From contig JAGVFW010000003.1 of assembly GCA_020057405.1 (NCBI GenBank), forward strand, positions 1 through 64,000: a stretch of 64,000 nt of DNA. The letters run 5' to 3'. Source of the DNA: an archaeon. Its GTDB lineage: Archaea; Micrarchaeota; Micrarchaeia; Norongarragalinales; UBA97. Below, in pieces: positions 47,282-55,599 of the stretch (the stretch's first letter is position 1; the number at the start of each line of letters is the position of its first letter). The position numbers and the translations under genes were made by a program. The notes beneath the pieces are model-generated. The model made no database searches. It was given only the letters and a program-made list of their open reading frames with translations, and had not been told where the DNA came from.

Positions 47282-47361
47282 AGTGAACTTGACTGCCAAA
47301 AGCTGTCAATTACACCGGGGAAGTGAACACAAATGCCAAAAGCTGTCAATTATACCGATGA
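47282..47361 (+). repeat. two tandem 40-nt imperfect repeats spanning the start of the following ORF
   Basis: agtgaac(ttgac/acaaa)tgccaaaagctgtcaatta(c/t)accg(ggg/atg)a at 47282 and 47322. Confidence 0.85.
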
Positions 47362-48019
47362 GGAAATTTTACTTGCGTTAATCTGGACCATGCCTAAAAA
47401 ACTGACTAAGGGCCAGATTGGCCGCCTTTTGAGAATCAAGTCGGCGGGCCAGAAGCACTGGCGCGAACGGTTTGAGAAGCTGGGTGAAAAGGGCCTGCTT
47501 TCAATCGAGAAGCTGGATGCAGGAGACCTGTTCCACGGGTCGCCTATCCTCAAGTATTACCTCTCTGAAGCGAACCTAGAAACGATTTGGGACAAATATT
47601 TCATCAATTACGACGAGCGCCACGGCCTGGTCAATGACCCGTTCCTCACGCCGTTTTCAGCCGGAATCTGGAACATAACCAGCTCGGCAGATTTCTCCAA
47701 GCTCGTAGGTTCGAAGTTCAACTACCAATTCCTTTGTGCCAAGAACGAAGCGAACCCTACCAAGTCTTCGGAGAGCATCGAGTCGTTAAGCAACGGAAAC
47801 AAGGCAAAAACTTGGAAAGTCATGGATGCCGTACTCTCGATTGGCTGGAAGACCGAAGCCTACCGGAGAAAGCCCGTCCTTATGGAGACGTTAACATCAC
47901 AACAAAGAAAGACGTACAAAGTCATAACTTCGATTTATGAAGCGGAGATCAAAACGCACCCTGCTGACTACAAGCGGTTCACAACGCTATTCGAGAAGAA
48001 CTTCAAGTACTACCTCTAG
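47333..48019 (+). CDS. hypothetical protein with HTH-like N terminus
   Basis: KKLTKGQIGRLLRIKSAGQKHWRERFEKLGEKGLLSIEKLD resembles a winged-helix segment. Confidence 0.55.
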   Translation: MPKAVNYTDEEILLALIWTMPKKLTKGQIGRLLRIKSAGQKHWRERFEKLGEKGLLSIEKLDAGDLFHGSPILKYYLSEANLETIWDKYFINYDERHGLVNDPFLTPFSAGIWNITSSADFSKLVGSKFNYQFLCAKNEANPTKSSESIESLSNGNKAKTWKVMDAVLSIGWKTEAYRRKPVLMETLTSQQRKTYKVITSIYEAEIKTHPADYKRFTTLFEKNFKYYL

Positions 48020-48141
48020 AAACCAGTTTCCTTCCGCCTTTTTTTAGCCCGTTTTAGCGCAAGCCCTACGCCCCCCAAAGCACTATTCCTAGCCCGATTA
48101 TTCAATACATAACTCTATATACAACTACATAGATGTTATAT

Positions 48142-48209
48142 TTGTAATAAGACAGAACAGTTGTAATAACAAAGAACAATTGTAATAAGGCAGAACATTC
48201 GTAATAGAG
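48142..48209 (+). repeat. tandem 19-bp repeats (three full units and a partial fourth)
   Basis: ttgtaataagacagaacag / ttgtaataacaaagaacaa / ttgtaataaggcagaacat / tcgtaatagag. Confidence 0.9.
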
Positions 48210-48220
48210 TGATTTGAGTT

Positions 48221-48919
48221 TTGGTGGGTGGGTTTCAAATGAATAAGTTATTTTTAGTTCTGGGCGTTCTTCTTGCGGCATTCTTGGCAGGCTGCATCTC
48301 ACAGCAAACAGGCAGCGGTCGCGTAGTTTTTGCTATCACAGACGCGGCTTCTGACATGAGCGGGGTAACCAGCGTTAATGTCACAGTCAACCAGATCAAG
48401 CTTCACAGTGAAGAAAAGGGCTGGATAACCGTATCGTCAACGCCCAAAACCTACGATCTGTTGGTGCTTAAGTCTCAGGGAAGCGCGTCTTTGCTTGCTG
48501 ACGTTCAAGTGCCAAATGGAACCTATAACTTAGTAACGCTTGAAATCTCCCGCGTCGTAGTCACAGACGCAAGCGGCGCTCACGACGCCAAGCTGCCTTC
48601 AAACGAGCTAAAGCTAAAGGGCGAAGTGATTGTTCGCAACGGTACGACCACGACTGCGACATTTGACTTCATTGCCGACAAATCCTTGCACAAGACTGGC
48701 AATGGCCTCTACATATTGACGCCAGTAGTCAAGATGGAATCCCGCGAGGAAGCCGAAGTCGAAATTGACGACAACGAGCGCGTTCAGATCAACGGCGGCC
48801 GCATGCACACGAACAAGATGTTCGGAATGGATGTTGAAGGAAACTTCGAGGAAGGCATCCGAGTAGATGAGAATGCACGGCTGTTTGTTGAAGACAACGG
48901 TAAGATTCGCATGAGCTAA
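48221..48919 (+). CDS. DUF4382-like lipoprotein
   Basis: Lipobox FLAGCISQQ; GRVVFAITDAASDMSGVTSVNVTVNQIKLHSEEKGWITVSS; start probably at ATG 48239 (MNKLFL). Confidence 0.85.
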   Translation: MVGGFQMNKLFLVLGVLLAAFLAGCISQQTGSGRVVFAITDAASDMSGVTSVNVTVNQIKLHSEEKGWITVSSTPKTYDLLVLKSQGSASLLADVQVPNGTYNLVTLEISRVVVTDASGAHDAKLPSNELKLKGEVIVRNGTTTTATFDFIADKSLHKTGNGLYILTPVVKMESREEAEVEIDDNERVQINGGRMHTNKMFGMDVEGNFEEGIRVDENARLFVEDNGKIRMS

Positions 48920-48945
48920 ATTTTTGGTTAATGGAGTTGGTATAA

Positions 48946-50049
48946 ATGAACAATATTTTTGGTAAAACTCTGTTTGGTTTGATGCTAGTAGTTCTTTTCC
49001 TTTCGCAAGCGGTTTACGCCGCTGGCCCCGCGGCCGTGAACCTTGGTTCGGCAGGCAGTTTTGCGGTTTTGTCCAAAGCGGGCATCTCGACCACGGGCAC
49101 TACGGCTATTGTCGGAGATATCGGCGTCAGCCCGATTGACAGCACGGCCATCACCGGATTTGGCCTGATACTCGATTCTTCAACTCAATTTGCTACGTCG
49201 TCCCTTGTCACTGGAAAAGCGTATGCTGCTGATTATTCGCCTCCTACGCCAGCTAAGATGACTACTGCCGTAAGCGACATGGAAACGGCGTACACTGACG
49301 CAGCTGGACGGACAAATCCGACAGCTACCGAATTGGGCGCAGGAAACATTGACGGAATGACGATTGCACCTGGCCTCTACAAGTGGGGAACGGGAGTTAC
49401 AATCCCAATCGCCGTCACCCTCTCGGGTGGTCCGAATGACGTTTGGATCTTCCAAATCGCGCAAAATCTCGACGTGGGCAACGGCGCCATTATCACCCTC
49501 GCAGGCGGCGCACAGGCCAAAAACATCTTCTGGCAGGTTGCCGGGCAAACGACTTTTGGAACCACTTCCGACGTCAAGGGAATCATCCTGTCCAAAACCG
49601 CCATTGTCTTGAATACTGGGTCACGCCTAAACGGCAGGGCACTGGCACAGACCGCGGTAACGTTGGACGCCAGCGCAGTGGTAGCGCCAACGGCATCTGG
49701 TTCAGCAACGCCCACGCCAATAGCGTCGCCGACTCCGAAGCCATCCGACACTCCAACGCCAACAGTATCGAGTACGACTGCCACTCCGCGACCGGCAGTG
49801 ACTCCGGCCATAACGCCAAGGCCGACTGCAACTATTTTCCCTACGACCAAGCCGACTGCAACACCGGCACCTTATATGACTCCGGCCCCGACGCCAAGGC
49901 CGTCTGCAACGCTTGCTCCCACGCCCAAGCCGGCCTCATCGCCGAAGCCCGTTGCCACCCCAATTGCGCAAAAAAGCTTTTTTGGAGGCGTCACGGATTT
50001 CTTTTCAAATTTCTTTAGTTCAATAACCAAGTTTTTTGGCGGCAAGTAA
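48946..50049 (+). CDS. DUF3494/ice-binding-like secreted protein with Pro/Thr linker and Phe-rich C terminus
   Basis: AAVNLGSAGSFAVLSKAGISTTGTTAIVGDIGVSPIDSTAITGFG ... GLYKWGTGVTIPIAVTLSGGPNDVWIFQIAQNL; TPTP-type linker. Confidence 0.92.
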   Translation: MNNIFGKTLFGLMLVVLFLSQAVYAAGPAAVNLGSAGSFAVLSKAGISTTGTTAIVGDIGVSPIDSTAITGFGLILDSSTQFATSSLVTGKAYAADYSPPTPAKMTTAVSDMETAYTDAAGRTNPTATELGAGNIDGMTIAPGLYKWGTGVTIPIAVTLSGGPNDVWIFQIAQNLDVGNGAIITLAGGAQAKNIFWQVAGQTTFGTTSDVKGIILSKTAIVLNTGSRLNGRALAQTAVTLDASAVVAPTASGSATPTPIASPTPKPSDTPTPTVSSTTATPRPAVTPAITPRPTATIFPTTKPTATPAPYMTPAPTPRPSATLAPTPKPASSPKPVATPIAQKSFFGGVTDFFSNFFSSITKFFGGK

Positions 50050-50073
50050 CGGCCGACTTAAAAGCAGGCAGTA

Positions 50074-50298
50074 GTGTTTGAAGAAAGTCCGCAAGAGTAC
50101 GGATCGAGTTTTGTGGTGGGCGTGGTTGACGTGGATTTGGTGGTTATCGTAAGCTTGATTACGGGTGCTCTGGCGGTTGGAAGCATCCTTTACATGGTCA
50201 AGTTTCAGGTTATTCCGAGTGAGCGCGTAATTCAGGGCAGTTCCGGCAGCGTAAGACAGGTCAAGGAACGGTCGATGTATTCGCAGCGCGGCAAGTAG
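50074..50298 (+). CDS. small single-TM protein (GTG or ATG start uncertain)
   Basis: VDLVVIVSLITGALAVGSILYMVKF; colinear in cluster. Confidence 0.5.
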   Translation: MFEESPQEYGSSFVVGVVDVDLVVIVSLITGALAVGSILYMVKFQVIPSERVIQGSSGSVRQVKERSMYSQRGK

Positions 50299-50322
50299 AT
50301 TTTGTTTGGAGGATTGGTGAAA

Positions 50323-50475
50323 ATGGATTTGTTGACGACTTTAGTGGTAATTTTACTGGTTCTCTGGGTGCTGGGCATTTCGTTTGCTTCGTCAGTCGGA
50401 AGCATCCTTCACCTGCTTTTGGTGATTGCAGTCATTGTCATTGTAGTCAGGCTCATCAGGGGCCAGTCGATATAA
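50323..50475 (+). CDS. 50-aa membrane protein, lmo0937/DUF5670-like (below the ORF-track cutoff)
   Basis: Own translation: MDLLTTLVVILLVLWVLGISFASSVGSILHLLLVIAVIVIVVRLIRGQSI; preceded by ggaggattgg. Confidence 0.85.
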   Translation: MDLLTTLVVILLVLWVLGISFASSVGSILHLLLVIAVIVIVVRLIRGQSI

Positions 50476-50504
50476 AAAGTTTGAAAAATGGAGACGTGGT
50501 TTGA

Positions 50505-50942
50505 ATGGGTAAACACAACATATTGTCAGGCAGCCTTGTTTTGGTCGTCATTTTGATGATCGCACTATCAACATTCATGGTGGTAACTTACACCACGGGA
50601 GTCCTTACCGCAGCGGTGGCGTTTGCGTCAACTGACCAGATTGCAAAGCTTGAGGCTTGCGGAGTAGCCATTCCGGACGAGCTCTTCAAGCTCAAGGCAG
50701 ACGTCCCTGGCCTCTTGCTTCCGGCAATCTACGTAGGCTTTCCGGGCCTGATGATAGTCCTAGCGATACTGATGTTCATCGCCGGATTCTACTTTGGAAG
50801 CGACAAGGCAGGACACAGCAGCAGTGAGACGACAACCACGACGAGTACGCCGAACAGGAGCCGCAATAGCGGAAGGTACGCGCCCGGCAGGCGCGTCGAG
50901 AAGATTCGGACGCAGAGGTCAACCAGGAGTGAGGGAAGCTAA
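50505..50942 (+). CDS. two-TM hypothetical protein with basic Ser/Arg tail
   Basis: LVLVVILMIALSTFMVVTYTTG and YVGFPGLMIVLAILMFIAGFYFG. Confidence 0.7.
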   Translation: MGKHNILSGSLVLVVILMIALSTFMVVTYTTGVLTAAVAFASTDQIAKLEACGVAIPDELFKLKADVPGLLLPAIYVGFPGLMIVLAILMFIAGFYFGSDKAGHSSSETTTTTSTPNRSRNSGRYAPGRRVEKIRTQRSTRSEGS

Positions 50943-51007
50943 TTCCCTTCTTTTTCACTCAAAGCGCGCGCGATGGAAATCAAGTTAGAAAAAAAGAGTT
51001 GGTAAAA

Positions 51008-51442
51008 ATGGAAGTAAAAAAGACAGTTAATGGCATTGGCGGCGCAGGCGCCCAGGCAGTTAGGGTAACTGCTGAAGTTGTAGGCGACGTTGCAAAAGTA
51101 TCCGGAAAGGCTGTTGAAGCCATTGGCGAGAAGGGCGGCGCTGTTGTCGGCACCGTAGTCCACGCGTCAACCAAGGCAGTCGGCGACACTAGCGACTACA
51201 TTGCCGAAAAGGCTGGAGACGCTGGAAGCGCAGGCGGTCACGCAGTAGGCACTGCAAGCCACGCCATCTCGCACGGAGCGGGCGCAGTCGGTGAGAAGGC
51301 AGGCGCCGTCGTTGGTACCGTTGTCAACGGGACGGCCAAGGCAGTCGGCAACACTAGCGACTACATTGCCGAAGGAGCAGGAACAGTAGGCAGTGACGTC
51401 GGAAAGGCTGTCGGCGGCTTCATTGGGAAGCCCAAGAAGTAA
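51008..51442 (+). CDS. Gly/Ala/Val-rich internally repeated protein
   Basis: Repeat EK(G/A)GAVVGTVV(HAS/NGT)(T/A)KAVG(D/N)TSDYIAE(K/G)AG present twice. Confidence 0.7.
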   Translation: MEVKKTVNGIGGAGAQAVRVTAEVVGDVAKVSGKAVEAIGEKGGAVVGTVVHASTKAVGDTSDYIAEKAGDAGSAGGHAVGTASHAISHGAGAVGEKAGAVVGTVVNGTAKAVGNTSDYIAEGAGTVGSDVGKAVGGFIGKPKK

Positions 51443-51485
51443 ATGCCTGACTGAAGCACGACCAAAAATTTGAGGTGAAGTGAAT

Positions 51486-51563
51486 ATGATAATGGAACTA
51501 TTAGGCATGACTTTCAGTTCGGTAATCGATACCGCGAAGATGGCCCTGGACGAAATCATCTAA
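51486..51563 (+). CDS. possible 25-aa microprotein
   Basis: ATG..TAA: MIMELLGMTFSSVIDTAKMALDEII, preceded by gaggtgaag; below ORF-track cutoff. Confidence 0.35.
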   Translation: MIMELLGMTFSSVIDTAKMALDEII

Positions 51564-51630
51564 GCAGGTGAAGTGGCGGAGAAAAACTCCGCACTTTTGC
51601 CACTTTAGCATCATTTCGAGGATTGGTAAT

Positions 51631-51927
51631 ATGGAAGCAAACTGCATCACAGTCGATCAAAAAACACTTCGGTCCCTTGGCGCTGACACGCGCGTAAGCA
51701 TACTCAAGCAGCTTTCGGGCAAGCCCATGACGCAGACCGAGCTTGCAGCCGAGCTTAAGATTTCGCCGCCCGCAGTTAACGCGCACCTGCACAACTTGGC
51801 CGAAGTTTCACTCGTTAGACAAGTCGATTCGCAGGGCCGCAAGTGGAAGTATTACGAGCTTTCGGAAAAGGGCGAGGCGATAATCCGGCCAGAGGGCGCC
51901 CGTACGCTGATGTTTACGTTTATTTGA
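51631..51927 (+). CDS. ArsR-like winged-helix transcriptional regulator
   Basis: LGADTRVSILKQLSGKPMTQTELAAELKISPPAVNAHLHNLAEVSLVRQVDSQGRKWKYYELSEKG. Confidence 0.92.
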   Translation: MEANCITVDQKTLRSLGADTRVSILKQLSGKPMTQTELAAELKISPPAVNAHLHNLAEVSLVRQVDSQGRKWKYYELSEKGEAIIRPEGARTLMFTFI

Positions 51928-51957
51928 CAGGTTGATTTTTGAGGAGGAGATGTGTTC

Positions 51958-52209
51958 ATGGCAATTTATTTTGAAGTTGGAGCAGTCCTAGTTACGTTGT
52001 TCTTCCTTTACTTGCTTGTAAGATTCCTGTTCAACCCGCTGCACATCATCGCCAACTCGATTTTCGGCATAGTGGTGTTCTTCCTGATGAACTCGTTTTT
52101 CGGCGTAGGAATACCGATAACGTTCCTCTCGGTTGGAGTCGTAGCCATAGGCGGAATTTTGGGAGTTATCTTAGTATTTTTGCTCCACGCAACGGGCTTG
52201 GGCTTCTGA
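51958..52209 (+). CDS. BofA-like small membrane protein
   Basis: FNPLHIIANSIFGIVVFFLMNSFFGVGIPITFLSVGVVAIGGILGVILVFLLH. Confidence 0.75.
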   Translation: MAIYFEVGAVLVTLFFLYLLVRFLFNPLHIIANSIFGIVVFFLMNSFFGVGIPITFLSVGVVAIGGILGVILVFLLHATGLGF

Positions 52210-52258
52210 GTCCGGCGGGAGCAAATCGGGAAAAAATCGTACGGGGGTGCATGAAACA

Positions 52259-52375
52259 ATGAAGAAAACAAGGGGAACGAGAATGGCCGCAGCAGTCAAG
52301 CGCGCAGCCAAGACCAAGGGCGGAAAAGGCAAGGTTAAGCACCGGGCAGTCGGCCGCAACATCATGAAAACGTAA
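52259..52375 (+). CDS. 38-aa highly basic small protein (below ORF-track cutoff)
   Basis: MKKTRGTRMAAAVKRAAKTKGGKGKVKHRAVGRNIMKT. Confidence 0.5.
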   Translation: MKKTRGTRMAAAVKRAAKTKGGKGKVKHRAVGRNIMKT

Positions 52376-52434
52376 TTTCCGTGGGCCCCTTTAGGCCCTA
52401 CGGTTTTCAATTTATCGAATGGAGTGTGAAGAAG

Positions 52435-52869
52435 ATGGAAAATAATGTGAAAGTTGTTTTGGCAGTTGTCTTAGTCGCTATTGTCGCTTTTGGAGTCTAC
52501 TACATGGGCCAGCCTGGCCTGCTGTCGCAAAATGGCGCTACGCCGACGCCAAAGATAGGTGAGGCACCGCCAATCTTCACAAGCCCGCTTCCCAACCCCA
52601 CTGACGCGATTTCAACGACCGACGTGAAGATATTGTACGGCTCGTTCAACCCGCAGGCCATCAGGGTTACCGTGGGTTCTACAGTCACTTGGGAGAACCA
52701 GGACGGCGTCATCCACAGCATTACCTCAATGCCAGGATCGACATATAACTTCACCTCGGGCATAATCGGAGGCAGGCAGACCTGGAGCTACACCTTTAGC
52801 GGCCCCGGAACCTACCCCTACTACGACGACACCACCCGACAGGCCCAGGGCGTAGTCTACGTAGGCTAG
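52435..52869 (+). CDS. cupredoxin (plastocyanin/azurin-like), membrane-anchored
   Basis: N-terminal TM; VTVGSTVTWENQDGVIHSITS ... SYTFSGPGTYPYYDD. Confidence 0.88.
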   Translation: MENNVKVVLAVVLVAIVAFGVYYMGQPGLLSQNGATPTPKIGEAPPIFTSPLPNPTDAISTTDVKILYGSFNPQAIRVTVGSTVTWENQDGVIHSITSMPGSTYNFTSGIIGGRQTWSYTFSGPGTYPYYDDTTRQAQGVVYVG

Positions 52870-52948
52870 AAAACCTAACGCGACCTAAGTGGAGGGGAAC
52901 TTGCTCTCACCCCCTTCATTTATTACTCTTTTTCGAGTAAGGTTATTC

Positions 52949-53590
52949 ATGAAACCTACCCAGCTTGATCTGCTTTTGCTCGTTGCTGAAGAAGGCGGCA
53001 CTGGCGGAGGCGCTGCATTGACTACGGTTGCAGCTGCAGCGCGGCTTGGCGTCAGCCAGCAAACTGCCTCAAGGTGGGTGCGCGAACTGGCAACTGAGGG
53101 CATGCTTGAGAAGACGCACGCGGGCCTGCGGTTGACTGCAGGTGCGATAAAGCGCCTCGAGCGTCTAAAGGCAGTCTTTGACCGGAAACCAGCAGTCACT
53201 TTTGAGGGCGTTGTTGTCGAGGGAATGAAGGACGGCGCCTACTACATGGCACTTGAGGGCTACAAGAAGCAATTCAAGCACCACCTAGGGTACGAGCCGT
53301 TTGCCGGAACGCTCAACTTGCGCCTTGACGACGCCAAGGACATTGCCGCAAGGACGGCACTTGACTCGAGGTCAGGAATTCCAATTGAGAGCTTCAAGAT
53401 GGGCGAACGGTTCTTCGGAGGCGCCAAGTGCTTCCCCTGCAAGGTAAACGGGAAAGTTGACGGCGCGATAATCATTCCCCTTCGTACCCACCACGACATC
53501 AAGATTGTCGAAGTAATTGCGCCAATGAAACTGCGCGACAAGCTAAGGCTCAAGACCGGCGAGGCCGTGGTGCTTGAAGTAAAGGCTTAG
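52949..53590 (+). CDS. ribK: CTP-dependent riboflavin kinase with N-terminal HTH
   Basis: HTH AAAARLGVSQQTASRWVRELATEGML; GYEPFAGTLNLRL; CFPCKVNG. Confidence 0.92.
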   Translation: MKPTQLDLLLLVAEEGGTGGGAALTTVAAAARLGVSQQTASRWVRELATEGMLEKTHAGLRLTAGAIKRLERLKAVFDRKPAVTFEGVVVEGMKDGAYYMALEGYKKQFKHHLGYEPFAGTLNLRLDDAKDIAARTALDSRSGIPIESFKMGERFFGGAKCFPCKVNGKVDGAIIIPLRTHHDIKIVEVIAPMKLRDKLRLKTGEAVVLEVKA

Positions 53591-54620
53591 CCCTCACAAC
53601 CAGGTCGCCGCCGCTCTTCTTTGCCGACATCACTTCAAGGGGACCAAATCGGGGTGCCTTGACTCCCTCGTGGAGCCTCTTTTTCGAAAAGATTAGCGTA
53701 AAGGCGTCAACCAACCCCGCGTCAATGAATGACTGCGCCAATTCCCTTCCGCCTTCAAGCAGGATGCTTGAAACTTTGAGGCCGGCCAGCTGCTTGAGTA
53801 GTTGTTTTAGGTTCACGCGTTTGCCGGCAGTGCTGAAAACAGGTATGCCTTTTTTCTCAAGTGCAGCTTTCTTTCGCTTGTCGCAGCCGCTTGCGGTGAA
53901 GACCACGCAATTGGCGTCATTGAAGACTTTTGCGCTCAAGGGCGAGCGCAGGCGCGAGTCGACAATCACGCGAAGCGGGTCGCGGCCGCCTTGCAGCCTG
54001 CAGGTAAGGCGCGGGTTGTCGGCGAGAACAGTGCCAACTCCCACCATTATCGCGTCGCGAGTGTTGCGCAAGTGCTGGACGCGCAGGCTCGATTGAGCGT
54101 TTGAGATTTGACTAGTTTGAGGCGACCAAATGAAGCCGTCTGCAGCTACGGCCATCTTCAAGTGCACGAACGGCAGGCCTGTTGAGACGAGCTTGATGAA
54201 GGGCGCGTTGATGGCGGCTGCCTCAAGCTCAAGGAGGCCCGACTCAACTTTGATGCCGGCCTTTCGCAGTAGCGTAATTCCCTTTCCCGCCACTTTGGGA
54301 TTCACGTCCCGCATTGCGATGACAACTCGCTTTACTCCGGCGGCAACTATTGCCTCGGCGCACGATGGTGTTTTCTTGCCTGCAAAGCGCACGCATGGCT
54401 CAAGGGTTACAAAGAGAGTGGAGCCGCGGGCCTTCGGGCCGGCCTTTGCAAGGGCGACTGTTTCCGCGTGAGGGCCGCCGAACTGAGAGTGAAAGCCTTC
54501 GCCAACCACGCGACCGGCGTTGACGATTACGCTGCCGACTAGGGGGTTTGTCTTCGTCCGTCCGGCGCCCTTGGAGGCAAGGCTTATCGCGCGGCGCATA
54601 GCGTGTTCTTCGGTGGTCAT
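53550..54620 (-). CDS. ribD: bifunctional diaminohydroxyphosphoribosylaminopyrimidine deaminase/reductase
   Basis: GPHAETVAL..; VTLEPCVRFAGKKTPSCAEAIVAAGVKRVV; ILLEGGRELAQSF. Confidence 0.95.
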   Translation of the reverse strand: MTTEEHAMRRAISLASKGAGRTKTNPLVGSVIVNAGRVVGEGFHSQFGGPHAETVALAKAGPKARGSTLFVTLEPCVRFAGKKTPSCAEAIVAAGVKRVVIAMRDVNPKVAGKGITLLRKAGIKVESGLLELEAAAINAPFIKLVSTGLPFVHLKMAVAADGFIWSPQTSQISNAQSSLRVQHLRNTRDAIMVGVGTVLADNPRLTCRLQGGRDPLRVIVDSRLRSPLSAKVFNDANCVVFTASGCDKRKKAALEKKGIPVFSTAGKRVNLKQLLKQLAGLKVSSILLEGGRELAQSFIDAGLVDAFTLIFSKKRLHEGVKAPRFGPLEVMSAKKSGGDLVVRAKPLLQAPRPRRS

Positions 54621-55198
54621 ATGTAGCCGTGGCCCAACTTCGTCTTCTTGGTCCTAAGATAACGCGCGTTGTGGACGCCGGGCTTTATTGCGGTAGGAAG
54701 CGCGACGTCAACTTTGATTCCGTTTTTCTCAAGTCCGGAAACCTTGGCGGGATTATTCGTGAGCAGGCGGACGCTTTTGACGCCGAGGCGTTTTAGAATG
54801 CGGGCGCCAACGGCAAAATCCCGCGTGTCCACTTCCTCGCCGATTGCGGTGTTGGCATCGACAGTGTCGAGGCCGCACTCGTCCTGGACACGGTAGGCCT
54901 CAATTTTCTTTCGCAAGCCGATTCCGCGGCCTTCCTGCCTCAAGTAAACGAGAACTCCGCGGCCTTCTTTTCCTATGCGCAATAGCGCTGACTGCAATTG
55001 TTCGCGGCAGTCGCACTTGAGGCTGCCGAACACCTCGCCGGTCACGCACTCGGAATGCACGCGGCAAAGCACGTCCTTGCCGCTAACGTCGCCTATGACG
55101 AGGGCAGCGTGGTCCTTGCCGTCCTCGGAGAAGACAAAGATGCGGAAGTCGCCGTAAAGGGTGGGCAGCTTGGCGAAAACGGGTTCGACGGACTTCAC
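54617..55198 (-). CDS. ribA: GTP cyclohydrolase II
   Basis: CRVHSECVTGEVFGSLKCDCREQLQ; YLRQEGRGIGL. Confidence 0.95.
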   Translation of the reverse strand: MKSVEPVFAKLPTLYGDFRIFVFSEDGKDHAALVIGDVSGKDVLCRVHSECVTGEVFGSLKCDCREQLQSALLRIGKEGRGVLVYLRQEGRGIGLRKKIEAYRVQDECGLDTVDANTAIGEEVDTRDFAVGARILKRLGVKSVRLLTNNPAKVSGLEKNGIKVDVALPTAIKPGVHNARYLRTKKTKLGHGYI

Positions 55199-55599
55199 TT
55201 TAGCACCCCGACCAAATCAATTGCAGCGTCAACTGCCCGCCCGGCGTACTCGACGGCGCGGGCTTTTGCCTGCGACTCGCTCACGCCTGGGCCGATTACG
55301 CCGAGGGCGACGGGCTTTTCAAACTCCATGGACAAAAGAGAAAGCGAGTTCGCGATTGCAAACCCGATTACTTCGTCGTGCTTTGTCCCGCCGGTTACTA
55401 TGGCGCCGAGGACTGCGACAGCGGAGACGTCTTTTCGCTTGAGAAGCTTCTTGACTGCCAGGGGAGAGTCAAAAGCTCCGGGCACGAAAAGAACCGAGAC
55501 GACGCCCACTCCCCGCGTCTTGGCCCGCAAAAGCGCGGCCTTAAGCATTTTGGAAGTGATTTCTCCATTGAACTTGCTGCAGACTATTGCTATTTTCAT
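55195..55599 (-). CDS. ribH: 6,7-dimethyl-8-ribityllumazine synthase
   Basis: KIAIVCSKFNGEIT; VPGAFDSPLAVKKLL; VLGAIVTGGTKHDE. Confidence 0.95.
   Translation of the reverse strand: MKIAIVCSKFNGEITSKMLKAALLRAKTRGVGVVSVLFVPGAFDSPLAVKKLLKRKDVSAVAVLGAIVTGGTKHDEVIGFAIANSLSLLSMEFEKPVALGVIGPGVSESQAKARAVEYAGRAVDAAIDLVGVLK

Noticed and set aside
48142-48209. CRISPR array
   Set aside because: Units are directly adjacent 19-mers with no spacers and no cas genes nearby.
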